DNA from: Nonomuraea fuscirosea
Lineage (GTDB): Bacteria; Actinomycetota; Actinomycetes; Streptosporangiales; Streptosporangiaceae
Assembly (NCBI RefSeq): GCF_003001935.1
Contig: NZ_PVNG01000016.1
Span: 124,001-188,000 of the forward strand
DNA: 64,000 nt
Direction of reading: 5' to 3'
Positions 16,992-26,045 of the stretch are shown piece by piece. The notes under the pieces were generated by a model, which saw only the letters and a list, made by a program, of their open reading frames with translations, was not told the DNA's origin and made no database searches. Both the position numbers and the translations under genes were made by a program. How positions within the stretch are numbered: the stretch's first letter is position 1; every line of letters begins with the position of its first letter.

Positions 16992-17009
16992 GGTGTGAAT
17001 ATAGACACC
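16992..17009 (-). promoter_or_regulatory. Probable leaderless pucR promoter with overlapping operator
   Basis: On the minus strand TATATT (17003-16998) is followed by CACACC and then the ATG at 16991, the spacing expected when transcription starts at the A of the start codon. The inverted repeat GGTGT (16992-16996) / ACACC (17005-17009), spacer 8, straddles this -10 element, so a bound protein would block the promoter. Autoregulation by PucR is inferred. Confidence 0.5.
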
Positions 17010-17083
17010 TCACGGCCCGATGGCTAGAGATTTCTCCACTCTGTACGGCGGCCAAGCGAAGGTTTACCCGGCGGCGCCGCCGT

Positions 17084-19321
17084 TCAACGGACCTCGACCT
17101 CGACGTGATAGCGGCCGTCGCCGTCGCGGTGCGCGCCGTGGATGTCGGTGGCGAGGTCGGGGAAGCAACGGTCGAACTCCTCCAGCGCCCGCAGGTACGT
17201 GATCAGCGGCCCGTCCGCGGGCCCGGCCGCCTCGCCCGGCATCAGCATGGGGATGCCCGGCGGCGTGACGACCACGATGGCGGCGCTCACGCTGCCGGCC
17301 AGGCGGTCGAGCGGCACCCGCTCGGTGCGCGAGCGGATCAGCGCCTGGTAGCTGTCGGCCGGGGTGCGCACCTGCTCGGGCAGGTCGGTGAAGATCTCGT
17401 TGACCAGCTCGCCGAGCCCCAGCGCGCGCAGCCGCTCGTGGACCTCGGTGCAGAACCGGCGCAGCGTCGCGGCCGGCGGGCCGAAGCCCGGCAGCACCTC
17501 GGCCAGCGGCAGATCGTCGTCGTAGGCGCGCTTGAAGTCGGTGAGCGCGTCGATCAGCGTGCCCCACTTGCCCTTGGTGATGCCCATGGAGAAGAGCACC
17601 AGCAGCGTGTGGTCGCCGGTCTTCTCCACCACGATGCCGCGCCGCCGCAGATAGGCGGCGACGATCCGGGCGGGGATGCCCCAGCCGAGCGTGCCCGCCA
17701 CCGCGTCGGCCCCCGGGCAGACAATGGTCACCTTCACCGGGTCGAGCAGGCAGTAGCCGTCGCTCAGCCCCTGGAAGCCGTGCCAGGCGGCGCCGGGCTC
17801 CAGCACCCAGCACGCCGGATCCGCGGCCAGCCTGACCGGGTCGGCCTCGGCGAAGGGGACCGTTCGGCCGGTGCCGGGCTCGGTGACGTGCGGAGGCTGC
17901 CAGACGCCGAAGTACCAGTCGGGCCGCCGGCCGTCCTCCCTGATGCGGCCGGCCAGCCGCACCATGGCCTGGCGGAAGCGCACCGCCTCGGTGACGGCCT
18001 CGCCCACCAGGTACGGCCCCGACGGCCCGTCCATCATGCCCGCCGCCACGTCCAGGGAGGCGATCATCGGGTAGAGCGGCGAGGTGGAGCAGTGCATGAG
18101 GTACGTCGCGTTGAGCCGCTCGTAGTCCACCGGCGCCCGCTCGGCCGGCCTGACGTGCAGCATCGCCGACTGCGACAGCGCCGCCAGCAGCTTGTGCGTG
18201 GACTGGGTGGCGAACACCGTGGGCCGGCGCGGCCCCGGCAGCGTCTCCTCGGTCACGGCCATGCCGTAGCGGCGGGCGTACAAGGGGTGGAAACGGGCGT
18301 AGGCGAACCACGCCTCGTCGAAGTGCACGCGGGGGACGCTCTCGCCGAGCAGCTCCGCGACCCGTACGGCGTCGTAGCAGAGCCCGTCGTACGTCGAGTT
18401 GGTGATCACGGCGTAGACCGGATCGGTCTCGGCGAGGGGATGGTCGGCCAGGCGGGCGCGCAGCGCGGCCGGGTCGAGCGCCGCGGGCGGGATGGGACCG
18501 GCCAGGCCCAGGCCGTTGCGCTCCGGCACCAGGTAGAGCGGGCGGGCGCCGCTGATGGTCAGCGCGTGCTGCAGCGACTTGTGGCAGTTGCGGTCGACCA
18601 GGGCGGTCTCGTCGCGGGCGACGGCGTGGTGGCCGACGACGCGGTTGGCGGTGGCGTTGCCGTTCATCACGAAGAAGGTGCGCTCGGCGCCGAACACGCG
18701 GGCCGCGTTGCGCTCGGCCTCGCCGACCGGGCCCGTGTGCTCCAGCGGCGAGCCGAGCTCGGGGACGGAGATGGACAGGTCGGTGCGCAGCAGGCGCTCG
18801 CCGTAGAAGTCGAAGAACGCCCGCCCGACGGGGGACTTCAGGAACGCGACCCCGCCCGCGTGCGCCGGGGTGTGCCAGGAGTACTGGTGGTGGTCCTGGA
18901 GGTCGCGCAGCGCGCGGAAGAACGGCGGCAGGATGCGGTCGGCGTACTCCTCGGTGGCGTGCACGATGCGTCCGGCGATGAAGTCGGGCGTGTCCTCCAG
19001 CGGGAAGACGAAGCCCTGGATGACCTCGTACACCCACAGGGGGAGCTCCTGCTCGGCGGTCATGAGGAAGACCGGCAGGCCGCGGAAGCGCCGCAGGACC
19101 GCGTCCAGGCTCTGCTCGGCGCCCGGCGCGTCCCAGTCGGCCAGCATCCCGGCGAGCGAGGCGTCCGAGCCGATCACCGCCAGCGCGTCCTGGACCCGGT
19201 AGGTCCAGCGCAGTTGCACGCCGAGCCGGCCCATCGCCGCGCCGACGCGGCGGACCTGCTCGGCGAGCGCCGTGTCGGCGTCGGGACGCTCCGCGATCGC
19301 GGCGAGAACCGTTCGTTCCAT
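17084..19321 (-). CDS. Orn/Lys/Arg decarboxylase (fold type I PLP)
   Basis: Converts a basic amino acid to its polyamine (cadaverine, putrescine or agmatine). 745 residues, the full length of inducible bacterial basic amino acid decarboxylases. N-terminal wing domain (1-130), PLP domain with QSTHKLLAALSQ in which Lys377 should form the Schiff base, the upstream VHFDEAWFAYARFHPLYA, and a C-terminal domain (TPPGIPMLMPGE). Arg, Lys or Orn specificity cannot be set by eye. It lies 60 bp downstream of the desaturase gene on the same strand and may be co-transcribed, though no metabolic link is obvious. Confidence 0.92.
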   Translation of the reverse strand: MERTVLAAIAERPDADTALAEQVRRVGAAMGRLGVQLRWTYRVQDALAVIGSDASLAGMLADWDAPGAEQSLDAVLRRFRGLPVFLMTAEQELPLWVYEVIQGFVFPLEDTPDFIAGRIVHATEEYADRILPPFFRALRDLQDHHQYSWHTPAHAGGVAFLKSPVGRAFFDFYGERLLRTDLSISVPELGSPLEHTGPVGEAERNAARVFGAERTFFVMNGNATANRVVGHHAVARDETALVDRNCHKSLQHALTISGARPLYLVPERNGLGLAGPIPPAALDPAALRARLADHPLAETDPVYAVITNSTYDGLCYDAVRVAELLGESVPRVHFDEAWFAYARFHPLYARRYGMAVTEETLPGPRRPTVFATQSTHKLLAALSQSAMLHVRPAERAPVDYERLNATYLMHCSTSPLYPMIASLDVAAGMMDGPSGPYLVGEAVTEAVRFRQAMVRLAGRIREDGRRPDWYFGVWQPPHVTEPGTGRTVPFAEADPVRLAADPACWVLEPGAAWHGFQGLSDGYCLLDPVKVTIVCPGADAVAGTLGWGIPARIVAAYLRRRGIVVEKTGDHTLLVLFSMGITKGKWGTLIDALTDFKRAYDDDLPLAEVLPGFGPPAATLRRFCTEVHERLRALGLGELVNEIFTDLPEQVRTPADSYQALIRSRTERVPLDRLAGSVSAAIVVVTPPGIPMLMPGEAAGPADGPLITYLRALEEFDRCFPDLATDIHGAHRDGDGRYHVEVEVR

Positions 19322-19381
19322 ACGAGCTCCATGGGCGGGGGGACGGCGAGGGGACCGGAGACGGGGGACGGCGCGCGCGCC

Positions 19382-20482
19382 TCAGGACGGCGGGCCCGCG
19401 CCGCGTTCGGAGATCCGGCCGCTCGTCGGATCGGTCATCTGGTCGGCGATCCGGCCGGCCGTCGGATCGGTGATCTGGCCGCCCGTCGAGCCGGTCGTCG
19501 AGCTGCTCGTCCGGGCCACCAGGCGGTCGGCGCGGGGCCAGCGCACGTCGTGGGCCCAGCCCGCCCGCTCGAACCAGCGGATCAGCCGCGCGCTCGGGTC
19601 GAGCTGGCCCTTGAGCACGCCGTGGCGGGCGCAGGCCGGCTCCACGTGGTGCCAGTTGTGCCAGCCCTCGCCCAGCGTCAGCAGCGCCACCCAGCGCACG
19701 TTGGACGAGCGGTCCCTGGTACGGAACGGCCGGTCGCCGAAGGTGTGCGCGATCGAGTTCACCGACCAGGTGACGTGGTGCACCACGGCGTACCGCACCA
19801 GCCCGCCCCACAGCAGCCCGCTCCACGCGCCCGCCCACGACATCGACCACAACCCGCCCGCGGCGGCGGGAAGCGCGAACGACAGCAGCACCACGAGCGG
19901 ATAGGCGGCGTCGAACCGCCGCACGTCGGGATCGGCCAGCAGGTCGGGCACCCAGTGCGCGCGGCTGGAGCGGCGGCGGGCGGTGTAGAACCAGCCGATG
20001 TGCGCGTGCAGCATGCCGCGCAGCAGGGCCAGGCCGCTGTCGCCGTAGCGCCACGGCGAGTGCGGGTCGCCCTCGCGGTCGGCGTACTTGTGGTGGCGGC
20101 GGTGCTCGGCCGCCCACAACGACACCGAGCCCTCCACGGCCAGGCCGCCGGCCAGCATGAGCGCCAGCCGCAGCGGCCGGTTCGCCTTGAAGGCGCGGTG
20201 GGTGAAGAGCCGGTGGTAGCCGATGGCGATCCCGAAGATGCTCACCAGGTACATGACGACCGCGATGACCAGGTCACGCGGGCCGACGCCCCAGCCCCAG
20301 GCGGCCGGGACCGCGAGCACCGGCAGCAGCACGGGCAGGACGATCAGGACGACCAGATAGGCCGCGCGGCGGCCGGCGGTGACCGTCACCGTCTCCGCCC
20401 TGCTCGCTCCGGTGGGGTCCGGCTGCGGCATGGGTGACGTCACGTTACCCCCACGGGTGCGACAAGAGGATGAGGTCCCCAT
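19382..20482 (-). CDS. Membrane acyl-CoA / acyl-lipid fatty acid desaturase
   Basis: Di-iron delta-9-type desaturase that inserts a double bond in a fatty acyl chain. 366 residues from ATG 20482 (GGGGGCT about 11 bases upstream); ATG 20431 is an in-frame alternative. Three His boxes are intact: HRLFTH (90-95), HRRHH (127-131) and HNWHH (275-279), with hydrophobic pairs at about 41-62 and 71-88. The last 40 residues are a Thr/Gly/Asp-rich tail with a repeated TDPT(A/S)GRI encoded by short DNA repeats, unlike the rest. It is divergent from the P450-COX-lipase cassette across 174 bp, so it could supply unsaturated acyl chains to that pathway (inference). Confidence 0.93.
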   Translation of the reverse strand: MGTSSSCRTRGGNVTSPMPQPDPTGASRAETVTVTAGRRAAYLVVLIVLPVLLPVLAVPAAWGWGVGPRDLVIAVVMYLVSIFGIAIGYHRLFTHRAFKANRPLRLALMLAGGLAVEGSVSLWAAEHRRHHKYADREGDPHSPWRYGDSGLALLRGMLHAHIGWFYTARRRSSRAHWVPDLLADPDVRRFDAAYPLVVLLSFALPAAAGGLWSMSWAGAWSGLLWGGLVRYAVVHHVTWSVNSIAHTFGDRPFRTRDRSSNVRWVALLTLGEGWHNWHHVEPACARHGVLKGQLDPSARLIRWFERAGWAHDVRWPRADRLVARTSSSTTGSTGGQITDPTAGRIADQMTDPTSGRISERGAGPPS

Positions 20483-20656
20483 TGAAGGGCCAGCCCCCTG
20501 GAGCGCGGCAATGTCCCCGCAGTGACGGATCAGTTACTCTCGGGAAGCAAAACAATGCGCGCCGTAGCCATGAAGGAAAGCCGGGCCCCCTCCATAGATT
20601 GTGATTGCACAGTGTGATCATGCCCGTTCGTTCCGATATCGGTGGAGGTCTGCGCC

Positions 20657-21973
20657 ATGGGTGCTGTCGAACAGACGACCGCGGGCGGCTACCTGGAGGC
20701 GTACGAGCAGGCTCTCGCCCGTGCCCCGATGTCGGCGTTCGGGCTGGTCAGGGAGTGGATGCGGACCGACTGGCGCAACCTGTTCGCCGAGCTGCGCGAA
20801 CGTCGGCCCGTCTTCGTCACCCCCGCCTTCACCGTCGTGACCCGCTTCGCCGACGTCACCGAGGTGCTCTCGCACGAGGAGGTCTTCTCGGTCCGCGCCT
20901 TCGGCCCGCGCCTCGACGCCGCCCTCGGCGCGCCGTTCATGCTGGGCCGGGACGCCACCCCGATGAACTGGCGGGAGAAGGGCCTGATGCAGGCCATCCT
21001 CGACCCGGGCGACGCGGCCCGGGTCCGCGACCTGACCGGCCGCCTCGCCGACGACCTCCTCGACGCGGCCCTCTCAGGTGGGGCTTCGGACGGGAGCGTG
21101 GAGGCGGTCGGTGCGCTGTTCCGGCCCGTCGCTCTCGCCGTGTGCGCGCGTTACTTCGGCGTGCCAGGACCCGACCAGGCCACCCTGTCGCGCTGGACGC
21201 GGGCCGTCGTCGCCGACGGCTTCGCCAACTTCGTCGGCGACCCGGCGATGCGGGCCGCGTCCGAGCAGGCGGGCGCCGAACTGGTCGGCCACCTGCGCGA
21301 CCTCCTGGCCCGGCACCGGGCCGACCTGGCGGCGGGACGAGACCTGCCCGACGACGTCTTCACCCGCCTGGTCCGTTCGTCCCTGCCCGCCGGCACCGGC
21401 CTGACCGACGAACGCATCGTGACCAACATGGCGGGCATGCCGCTGGGCTTCGTGGAGAGCGCGCCAGGGGCCATGGCGGAGGCGGTCGAACAGCTCCTGC
21501 TGCGCCCCGACGTGCGCGCGGAGGCCGTGGCCGCCGCCCCCGACCCCGACCGGTTCGACCCGTACGTCTGGGAGGCGCTGCGGTTCAGCCCGTTCTTCAA
21601 GCTGATCCCCCGGCTGTGCGAGCGCGATCACGTCCTGGCCGCCGGCACTCCGCGCAGCACGCTCATCCCGGCCGGCACCTTCGTGCTCGCGGCGCCGGCC
21701 TCGGCGATGTTCGACGCGGACGTGGTGCCCCAGCCCGAGGAGTTCCGCCTCGACCGTCCCCGCCACCACCGGCTGTTCTTCGGCTCGGGTCACCACGCCT
21801 GCCTCGGCGTGCACGTGGCCGGCCCCGTGATCGCCGAGACCGTCCGCCGCCTGCTGCTGCGCCCCGGCGTACACCTGCTGCCGCCACCGCGAGGCCGCGT
21901 CGAACGGTCACTCGGCATCTTCCCCGACGCGTTCGTCCTCGGAACCGGCGCGAAGGGGCAGGAGGGCCGATGA
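20657..21973 (+). CDS. Cytochrome P450, first gene of a candidate oxylipin cassette
   Basis: 438 residues from ATG 20657, with GGAGGT seven bases upstream (GTG 20642 is a weaker alternative). The heme-ligand loop FFGSGHHACLG (Cys382) and the K-helix ExxR (WEALRF) are intact. The I-helix lacks the usual AGx(D/E)T(T/S): the equivalent stretch is AGMPLGFVESAPGAMAEAVE, without the oxygen-activating acid/Thr pair. P450s that rearrange fatty-acid hydroperoxides or endoperoxides (CYP74, CYP8A1, the P450 domain of fungal Ppo enzymes) also depart here (family knowledge). Its stop overlaps the next gene's ATG. I infer a hydroperoxide or endoperoxide isomerase rather than a monooxygenase, at moderate confidence. 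Confidence 0.9.
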   Translation: MGAVEQTTAGGYLEAYEQALARAPMSAFGLVREWMRTDWRNLFAELRERRPVFVTPAFTVVTRFADVTEVLSHEEVFSVRAFGPRLDAALGAPFMLGRDATPMNWREKGLMQAILDPGDAARVRDLTGRLADDLLDAALSGGASDGSVEAVGALFRPVALAVCARYFGVPGPDQATLSRWTRAVVADGFANFVGDPAMRAASEQAGAELVGHLRDLLARHRADLAAGRDLPDDVFTRLVRSSLPAGTGLTDERIVTNMAGMPLGFVESAPGAMAEAVEQLLLRPDVRAEAVAAAPDPDRFDPYVWEALRFSPFFKLIPRLCERDHVLAAGTPRSTLIPAGTFVLAAPASAMFDADVVPQPEEFRLDRPRHHRLFFGSGHHACLGVHVAGPVIAETVRRLLLRPGVHLLPPPRGRVERSLGIFPDAFVLGTGAKGQEGR

Positions 21974-23649
21974 CGAGGAAGGAACCGACGACGGCGGAAG
22001 GATCGACGACACCGGGAGGGCCCGTGACGGCGGGAGGATCGGTGGCGGCAGGAGGACCGATGGCGGCGGGACGCCCGGCGAGCGCGCGCGGCATCGCCAC
22101 CGACGGCCTGGCGAACCGGCTCAGGTTCCTGGCCCTGACCAACGGCCGGCCGTTCTGGGACCTGGTGCAGAAGTGCCCGCCGGTACGCCGCCGGGTCAAC
22201 GCCACGCTGATCGACCACGCGGTCCGCGAGATGCCGCCGCGCCCCGAGCCGCTGAGCACGATGGCCGACTACACCTCGTGGGCCTCACTCACCGACCGCA
22301 CCTACAGCGGCAGGCACCTGCCGCCGGTGCACGCCGACGAGAATCGCCGGCCCGCTCCCGAGGTCGCGGCCGGCCTGTTCGCCCGCGGCGAGTCCATGGT
22401 CCCGTGCCGGCGCTCCACGGTGCTGTTCGCGTACTTCGCCCAATGGTTCACCGACGGCTTCCTGCGCAGCGACGCGAACGTCCCGCGCGACCCGCGCAAG
22501 AACAGCTCCAACCACCACATCGACCTCAACCAGGTGTACGGCCTCGACGCGGCGGCCACCACCGCGCTGCGCACGCTCGAAGGCGGGCAGCTCAAGAGCC
22601 GGCTCATCAACGGCGGCGAGTTCCCGCCCTACCTGTGCGAACACGGCAAGATCAAACCGGAGTTCGCCCCGCTGAGCGTCATCGACTTCGACGAACTCAC
22701 CGACGCGCGACGCGACACCCTGTTCGCCACCGGCAGCGACCGGGGCAACATCCAGATCGGCTTCACCATGCTCACGGTGCTGTTCCTGCGCGAGCACAAC
22801 CGGGTGGCCCGGCTGCTGGCCCGGCGTCATCCGCGCTGGGACGACGAACGGCTCTTCCAGACGGCCCGCAACGTCCTCATCGTGCTGCTGATCAAACTGG
22901 TCGTCGAGGAGTACATCAACCACATCACCCCCTACCACTTCCGCTTCACCCTGGACCCCCGGCTGTCGGCGGCGCTGGCCCGCGCGCCGTGGCACCGCGA
23001 GAACTGGGCGTCGGTCGAGTTCAACCTCGTCTACCGCTGGCACAGCCTGATCCCGTCCCGGCTGTCGGTGGGCGGGCGCGACCTGCCGCTGGCCGAGACC
23101 CTGCTCGCCGGGCCGCTGATCCCGGAGGCCGGCCTGGCCCGCCTCTTCGAGGACGCCTCCGGCCAGCGGGCCGGCCGCATCGGCCTGTTCAACACCGACC
23201 CCGTCCTGCACCCGATCGAGACGGCCAGCATCGCCGAGTCCCGGGCGCTCGGGCTGGCGCCGTACAACAGCTACCGCGAGCACTGCCGCTTTCCGGCGGT
23301 GCGTCGCTTCGAGCACATCAACGGTGATCCGCGGGTCAGTGGTGCGTTGCGCGAGCTTTATCGCGACGTGGACGACATCGACCTGTACGTCGGGCTGTTC
23401 GCCGAAGAACCCGGATGCCCCGACGCCATCCTGCCCCCGCTGCTCACCAAGATCATCGCGATCGACGCCTTCTCCCAGGCCCTCACCAACCCGCTCCTGG
23501 CCCCGCGCGTCTTCAACGCCGCCACCTTCTCCCCGTACGGCGCCCGCGTCATCACCGCCACCCGCACCCTCGCCGACGTCGTACGCCGCAACACCCCCGA
23601 GGACCCGACTCCCCGCTTCGTCAGCATGTCCCGCCGGACCCGCCCATGA
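21970..23649 (+). CDS. Cyclooxygenase-like heme dioxygenase (animal peroxidase superfamily)
   Basis: 559 residues, ATGA overlap with the P450. It aligns by eye along most of the prostaglandin H synthase core: DYTSWASLTDRTYSGRHLPP, the distal region FAYFAQWFTDGF, LFLREHNRVARLL, RRHPRWDDERLFQTARN, and the signature EFNLVYRWHSLIP holding the catalytic Tyr355 and proximal heme ligand His358. An Arg matching carboxylate-binding Arg120 (Arg86, HAVRE) and a Ser matching the aspirin-site Ser530 (Ser502, AFSQAL) are present. The distal His of mammalian COX is replaced by Asp162 while the distal Gln158 is kept. There is no signal peptide or EGF module; residues 5-40 are Gly/Ala/Thr-rich, from degenerate DNA repeats. 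Probable role: dioxygenation of an unsaturated fatty acid, feeding the P450. The product (endoperoxide or simple hydroperoxide) is not predictable. Confidence 0.9.
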   Translation: MTRKEPTTAEGSTTPGGPVTAGGSVAAGGPMAAGRPASARGIATDGLANRLRFLALTNGRPFWDLVQKCPPVRRRVNATLIDHAVREMPPRPEPLSTMADYTSWASLTDRTYSGRHLPPVHADENRRPAPEVAAGLFARGESMVPCRRSTVLFAYFAQWFTDGFLRSDANVPRDPRKNSSNHHIDLNQVYGLDAAATTALRTLEGGQLKSRLINGGEFPPYLCEHGKIKPEFAPLSVIDFDELTDARRDTLFATGSDRGNIQIGFTMLTVLFLREHNRVARLLARRHPRWDDERLFQTARNVLIVLLIKLVVEEYINHITPYHFRFTLDPRLSAALARAPWHRENWASVEFNLVYRWHSLIPSRLSVGGRDLPLAETLLAGPLIPEAGLARLFEDASGQRAGRIGLFNTDPVLHPIETASIAESRALGLAPYNSYREHCRFPAVRRFEHINGDPRVSGALRELYRDVDDIDLYVGLFAEEPGCPDAILPPLLTKIIAIDAFSQALTNPLLAPRVFNAATFSPYGARVITATRTLADVVRRNTPEDPTPRFVSMSRRTRP

Positions 23650-26036
23650 GCAGCGGCGCCGATCCGGCGGACGCGGTCGCCGACGAAGACGACGACCCTG
23701 CGGATGCGACCGTGAGCACCGGTGCTGTTCCGCCGGATGCGGCCGTGAACGGCGGCGATGTTCCCACCGGCGGTCCCACCGGCGCCGCCGCGAACGACGG
23801 TGAGGACCCGGCGGGGTCGCTGCGCGCTGCCGCCCGCGAGCTGGTGGACATCGCGATCCTGATCCAGGACGCGGCGGCGCACACCACGGCCGCCCTCACC
23901 GACACCGCGCTGCTCCGTGCCCTGCCCCACGCCTCCGCCACGGGCCGCCCCGCCTACCGCGCGCTGCTGCGAGCCGCGACGAACCGGCATGGCCTCGGCT
24001 ACGCGCTCACCGGCACCCACACACCCACCGGGCCCACCCCAGCGACTCTGACCACCGCAGCGACTACCCCCGTGGCGTTGACCGGTTCGACGAGCTCGGC
24101 CGTCTTCGGTGTGCTGGCCACGTTGGCCGGGAAGGTCGGGGCGATGCTGGGGGGTGAGAGTCTGGCTGTTCGGGTGCTGGCTACGTCGTTGCGGTTGCGG
24201 GTGGCGGCCGTGGCTGTCGATCATCCTGAGCTGAGCGAGGATCCTCTGGTGGTCAGGCTCATCGAGGCCGCCGCCGCGGACCGGGATCTGGAGGCCGTTC
24301 GGGCGCTGCGTGCCCTGCTCAAGGACCGGGGCGCGGTGCGGGCGCTCAGCCTGCTCGCCCCCGTCTTCGGCGAGGTGCTCGCGTTGCGTGCGCTGCTGGA
24401 CGAGAATCCGCTCAACGACGCCACCGCCTGGCTGATCGCCACCGGGAGGGGTTTCGCCACCGCCGACCCATTCACGGGCATGAGCAACAGGGCCGTCGCG
24501 CTCCTCGACCTCGGTGAAGGAGGCGCCCGCCGGGTCGAGCCGACCCCGGCCGAGTCGGCCCGGCTGAGCACACGAGGGTCGTTGCTGGGCGTCCTGGGCA
24601 ACATCGGCACGATCGGCACCACCGGACGGGCCCTCATCCAGAGCGTCGAAGGCCCCGACGGAGTGATCCGCCACATCCTCCAGGCGCCGGGCATGCGGGT
24701 GGGACACCCCGACGGACGTTCGCCACAGGACCTGCTCGGCGCGTTCAGCAGCGCCGTCCTCGACAGCAGCCCCTACAGCCGCGCCCTCGCCCAGGCCGTG
24801 GCCGACTACGGGCTGCCTCCGGACGCCGAACTCGCGCTCGTCGGTCACAGCGCGGGCGGGGCGGCGATCATGAACCTGGCGCAGGACCCCGGCTTCTGCG
24901 CCCGCCACCGCGTCACCCACGCCATCGCCGTCGGCGCTCCCGTCGACTTCAAACGGCCCGCCGACCCGCGAACGTGGGTGGCCAGCGTCACCAACCAGCA
25001 CGACCTCATCCCCACCCTCGACGGACAGGGCGCCGGCTCGTGCTTCGACCTGCACCCCGGCTGGTACGTCGTCGACTACACCGACTCCACCCACCTGTTC
25101 CCGCTCTGCCACGGCATCGAGCACTACCTGGCCAACCTCGCCGACGACCTGCCCGAGGCCCGCGCGCACATCGACGAACGGCTGAAGCCCTTCCACGGGC
25201 CGGTCGTGCGCTCGCAGGCGTACCTGCTGTTCGACCGGCCGCCGGACCCGGAGGAGTTCCCCTTCCTGACCGTGCCCACACGCCCGGTCGAGACCGCCGG
25301 CGCGACGGCCGACCTGCCGATCCGGTGCCGGGACGGCTCCGCCCTCACCGCCTACTTCGCCGCGCGCCCGGGTGTGGCGGCCCGGTTGCTGAAGGGCAGC
25401 GGGCTCGCCCCCTTGCTGGTGGCGGGCCGGGCCCTGGTCGGCGTGCACGCGGCGTGGAACCGGCGCAGCAGTGCGGGCGGCCACCGCGAGTTGCAGATCG
25501 GCATCGTCGTCTCCGGCCCAGGCCGCCGATCCGCGTGGTCGGGCCGGCGTGGCTTGTTCCGCCGGGCGGAGTTGCGCCGGTCGGGCGACTTCCTGCTCGG
25601 CTCCGCGGTCGACACCCCGATGGCGCGTGAGCTCGGCCCGCGGTTGTGGGGCGGTGAGACGTACCTGACGGCCCTGGACGTGCGGGTCGGCGTCCGGCGC
25701 GGGGCCGGGCCGGGGGTCCGGTCGGCGCTGGTCGTCGCCGACGGGATTTTCACGATGGAGGGTCGGCTGGGTCCCGGGCTGCCCATGAGCGATCCCGGCT
25801 CGGTGGGTTACGCCGGTGATGCCGGTGCTCTGCTGCGGTCGTCCGTACGGGCGCGGGGGTCAGCCCGGTTGCACCCCGCGCCACCGATGCGGCTGAGCGT
25901 CGAGCCCCGGTCGCCCCATCCGCTGGCTCGGCGGCTGCGCGAACTGGGAGTCGACGGCGCTCGCCCGCTGCTGTGCCTGTCGGCGGCCACCCGTCAATCG
26001 ATCCGGGACGCCGCCGTTCCCGTACCGCCCGCCTGA
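23646..26036 (+). CDS. Lipase-like alpha/beta hydrolase with a novel C-terminal domain
   Basis: 796 residues, ATGA overlap with the COX-like gene. Asp/Gly/Ala-rich N-terminus (1-60), a helical region (60-330), then an alpha/beta-hydrolase segment with nucleophile elbow ALVGHSAGGAAIMN (Ser402), a possible acid in SVTNQHDLIPTLDG and a possible His in CHGIEHYLANLADD, as in class 3 lipases. The C-terminal 200 residues (RELQIGIVVSGPG; VDTPMARELGPRLWGG; GPGVRSALVVADG) loosely recall the acetoacetate decarboxylase-like beta fold but lack a recognisable catalytic Lys; I leave that domain unassigned. In this operon the obvious role is release of a fatty acid from membrane lipid for the dioxygenase, inferred from context and the GHSAGG motif. 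Confidence 0.82.
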   Translation: MSSGADPADAVADEDDDPADATVSTGAVPPDAAVNGGDVPTGGPTGAAANDGEDPAGSLRAAARELVDIAILIQDAAAHTTAALTDTALLRALPHASATGRPAYRALLRAATNRHGLGYALTGTHTPTGPTPATLTTAATTPVALTGSTSSAVFGVLATLAGKVGAMLGGESLAVRVLATSLRLRVAAVAVDHPELSEDPLVVRLIEAAAADRDLEAVRALRALLKDRGAVRALSLLAPVFGEVLALRALLDENPLNDATAWLIATGRGFATADPFTGMSNRAVALLDLGEGGARRVEPTPAESARLSTRGSLLGVLGNIGTIGTTGRALIQSVEGPDGVIRHILQAPGMRVGHPDGRSPQDLLGAFSSAVLDSSPYSRALAQAVADYGLPPDAELALVGHSAGGAAIMNLAQDPGFCARHRVTHAIAVGAPVDFKRPADPRTWVASVTNQHDLIPTLDGQGAGSCFDLHPGWYVVDYTDSTHLFPLCHGIEHYLANLADDLPEARAHIDERLKPFHGPVVRSQAYLLFDRPPDPEEFPFLTVPTRPVETAGATADLPIRCRDGSALTAYFAARPGVAARLLKGSGLAPLLVAGRALVGVHAAWNRRSSAGGHRELQIGIVVSGPGRRSAWSGRRGLFRRAELRRSGDFLLGSAVDTPMARELGPRLWGGETYLTALDVRVGVRRGAGPGVRSALVVADGIFTMEGRLGPGLPMSDPGSVGYAGDAGALLRSSVRARGSARLHPAPPMRLSVEPRSPHPLARRLRELGVDGARPLLCLSAATRQSIRDAAVPVPPA

Positions 26037-26045
26037 GAGGACGCC

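Noticed and set aside
20590..20640. CRP-like site in the desaturase/P450 divergent gap (TGTGAT repeats)
   Set aside because: The two TGTGAT copies are direct, not inverted, repeats, so they do not form a CRP palindrome.
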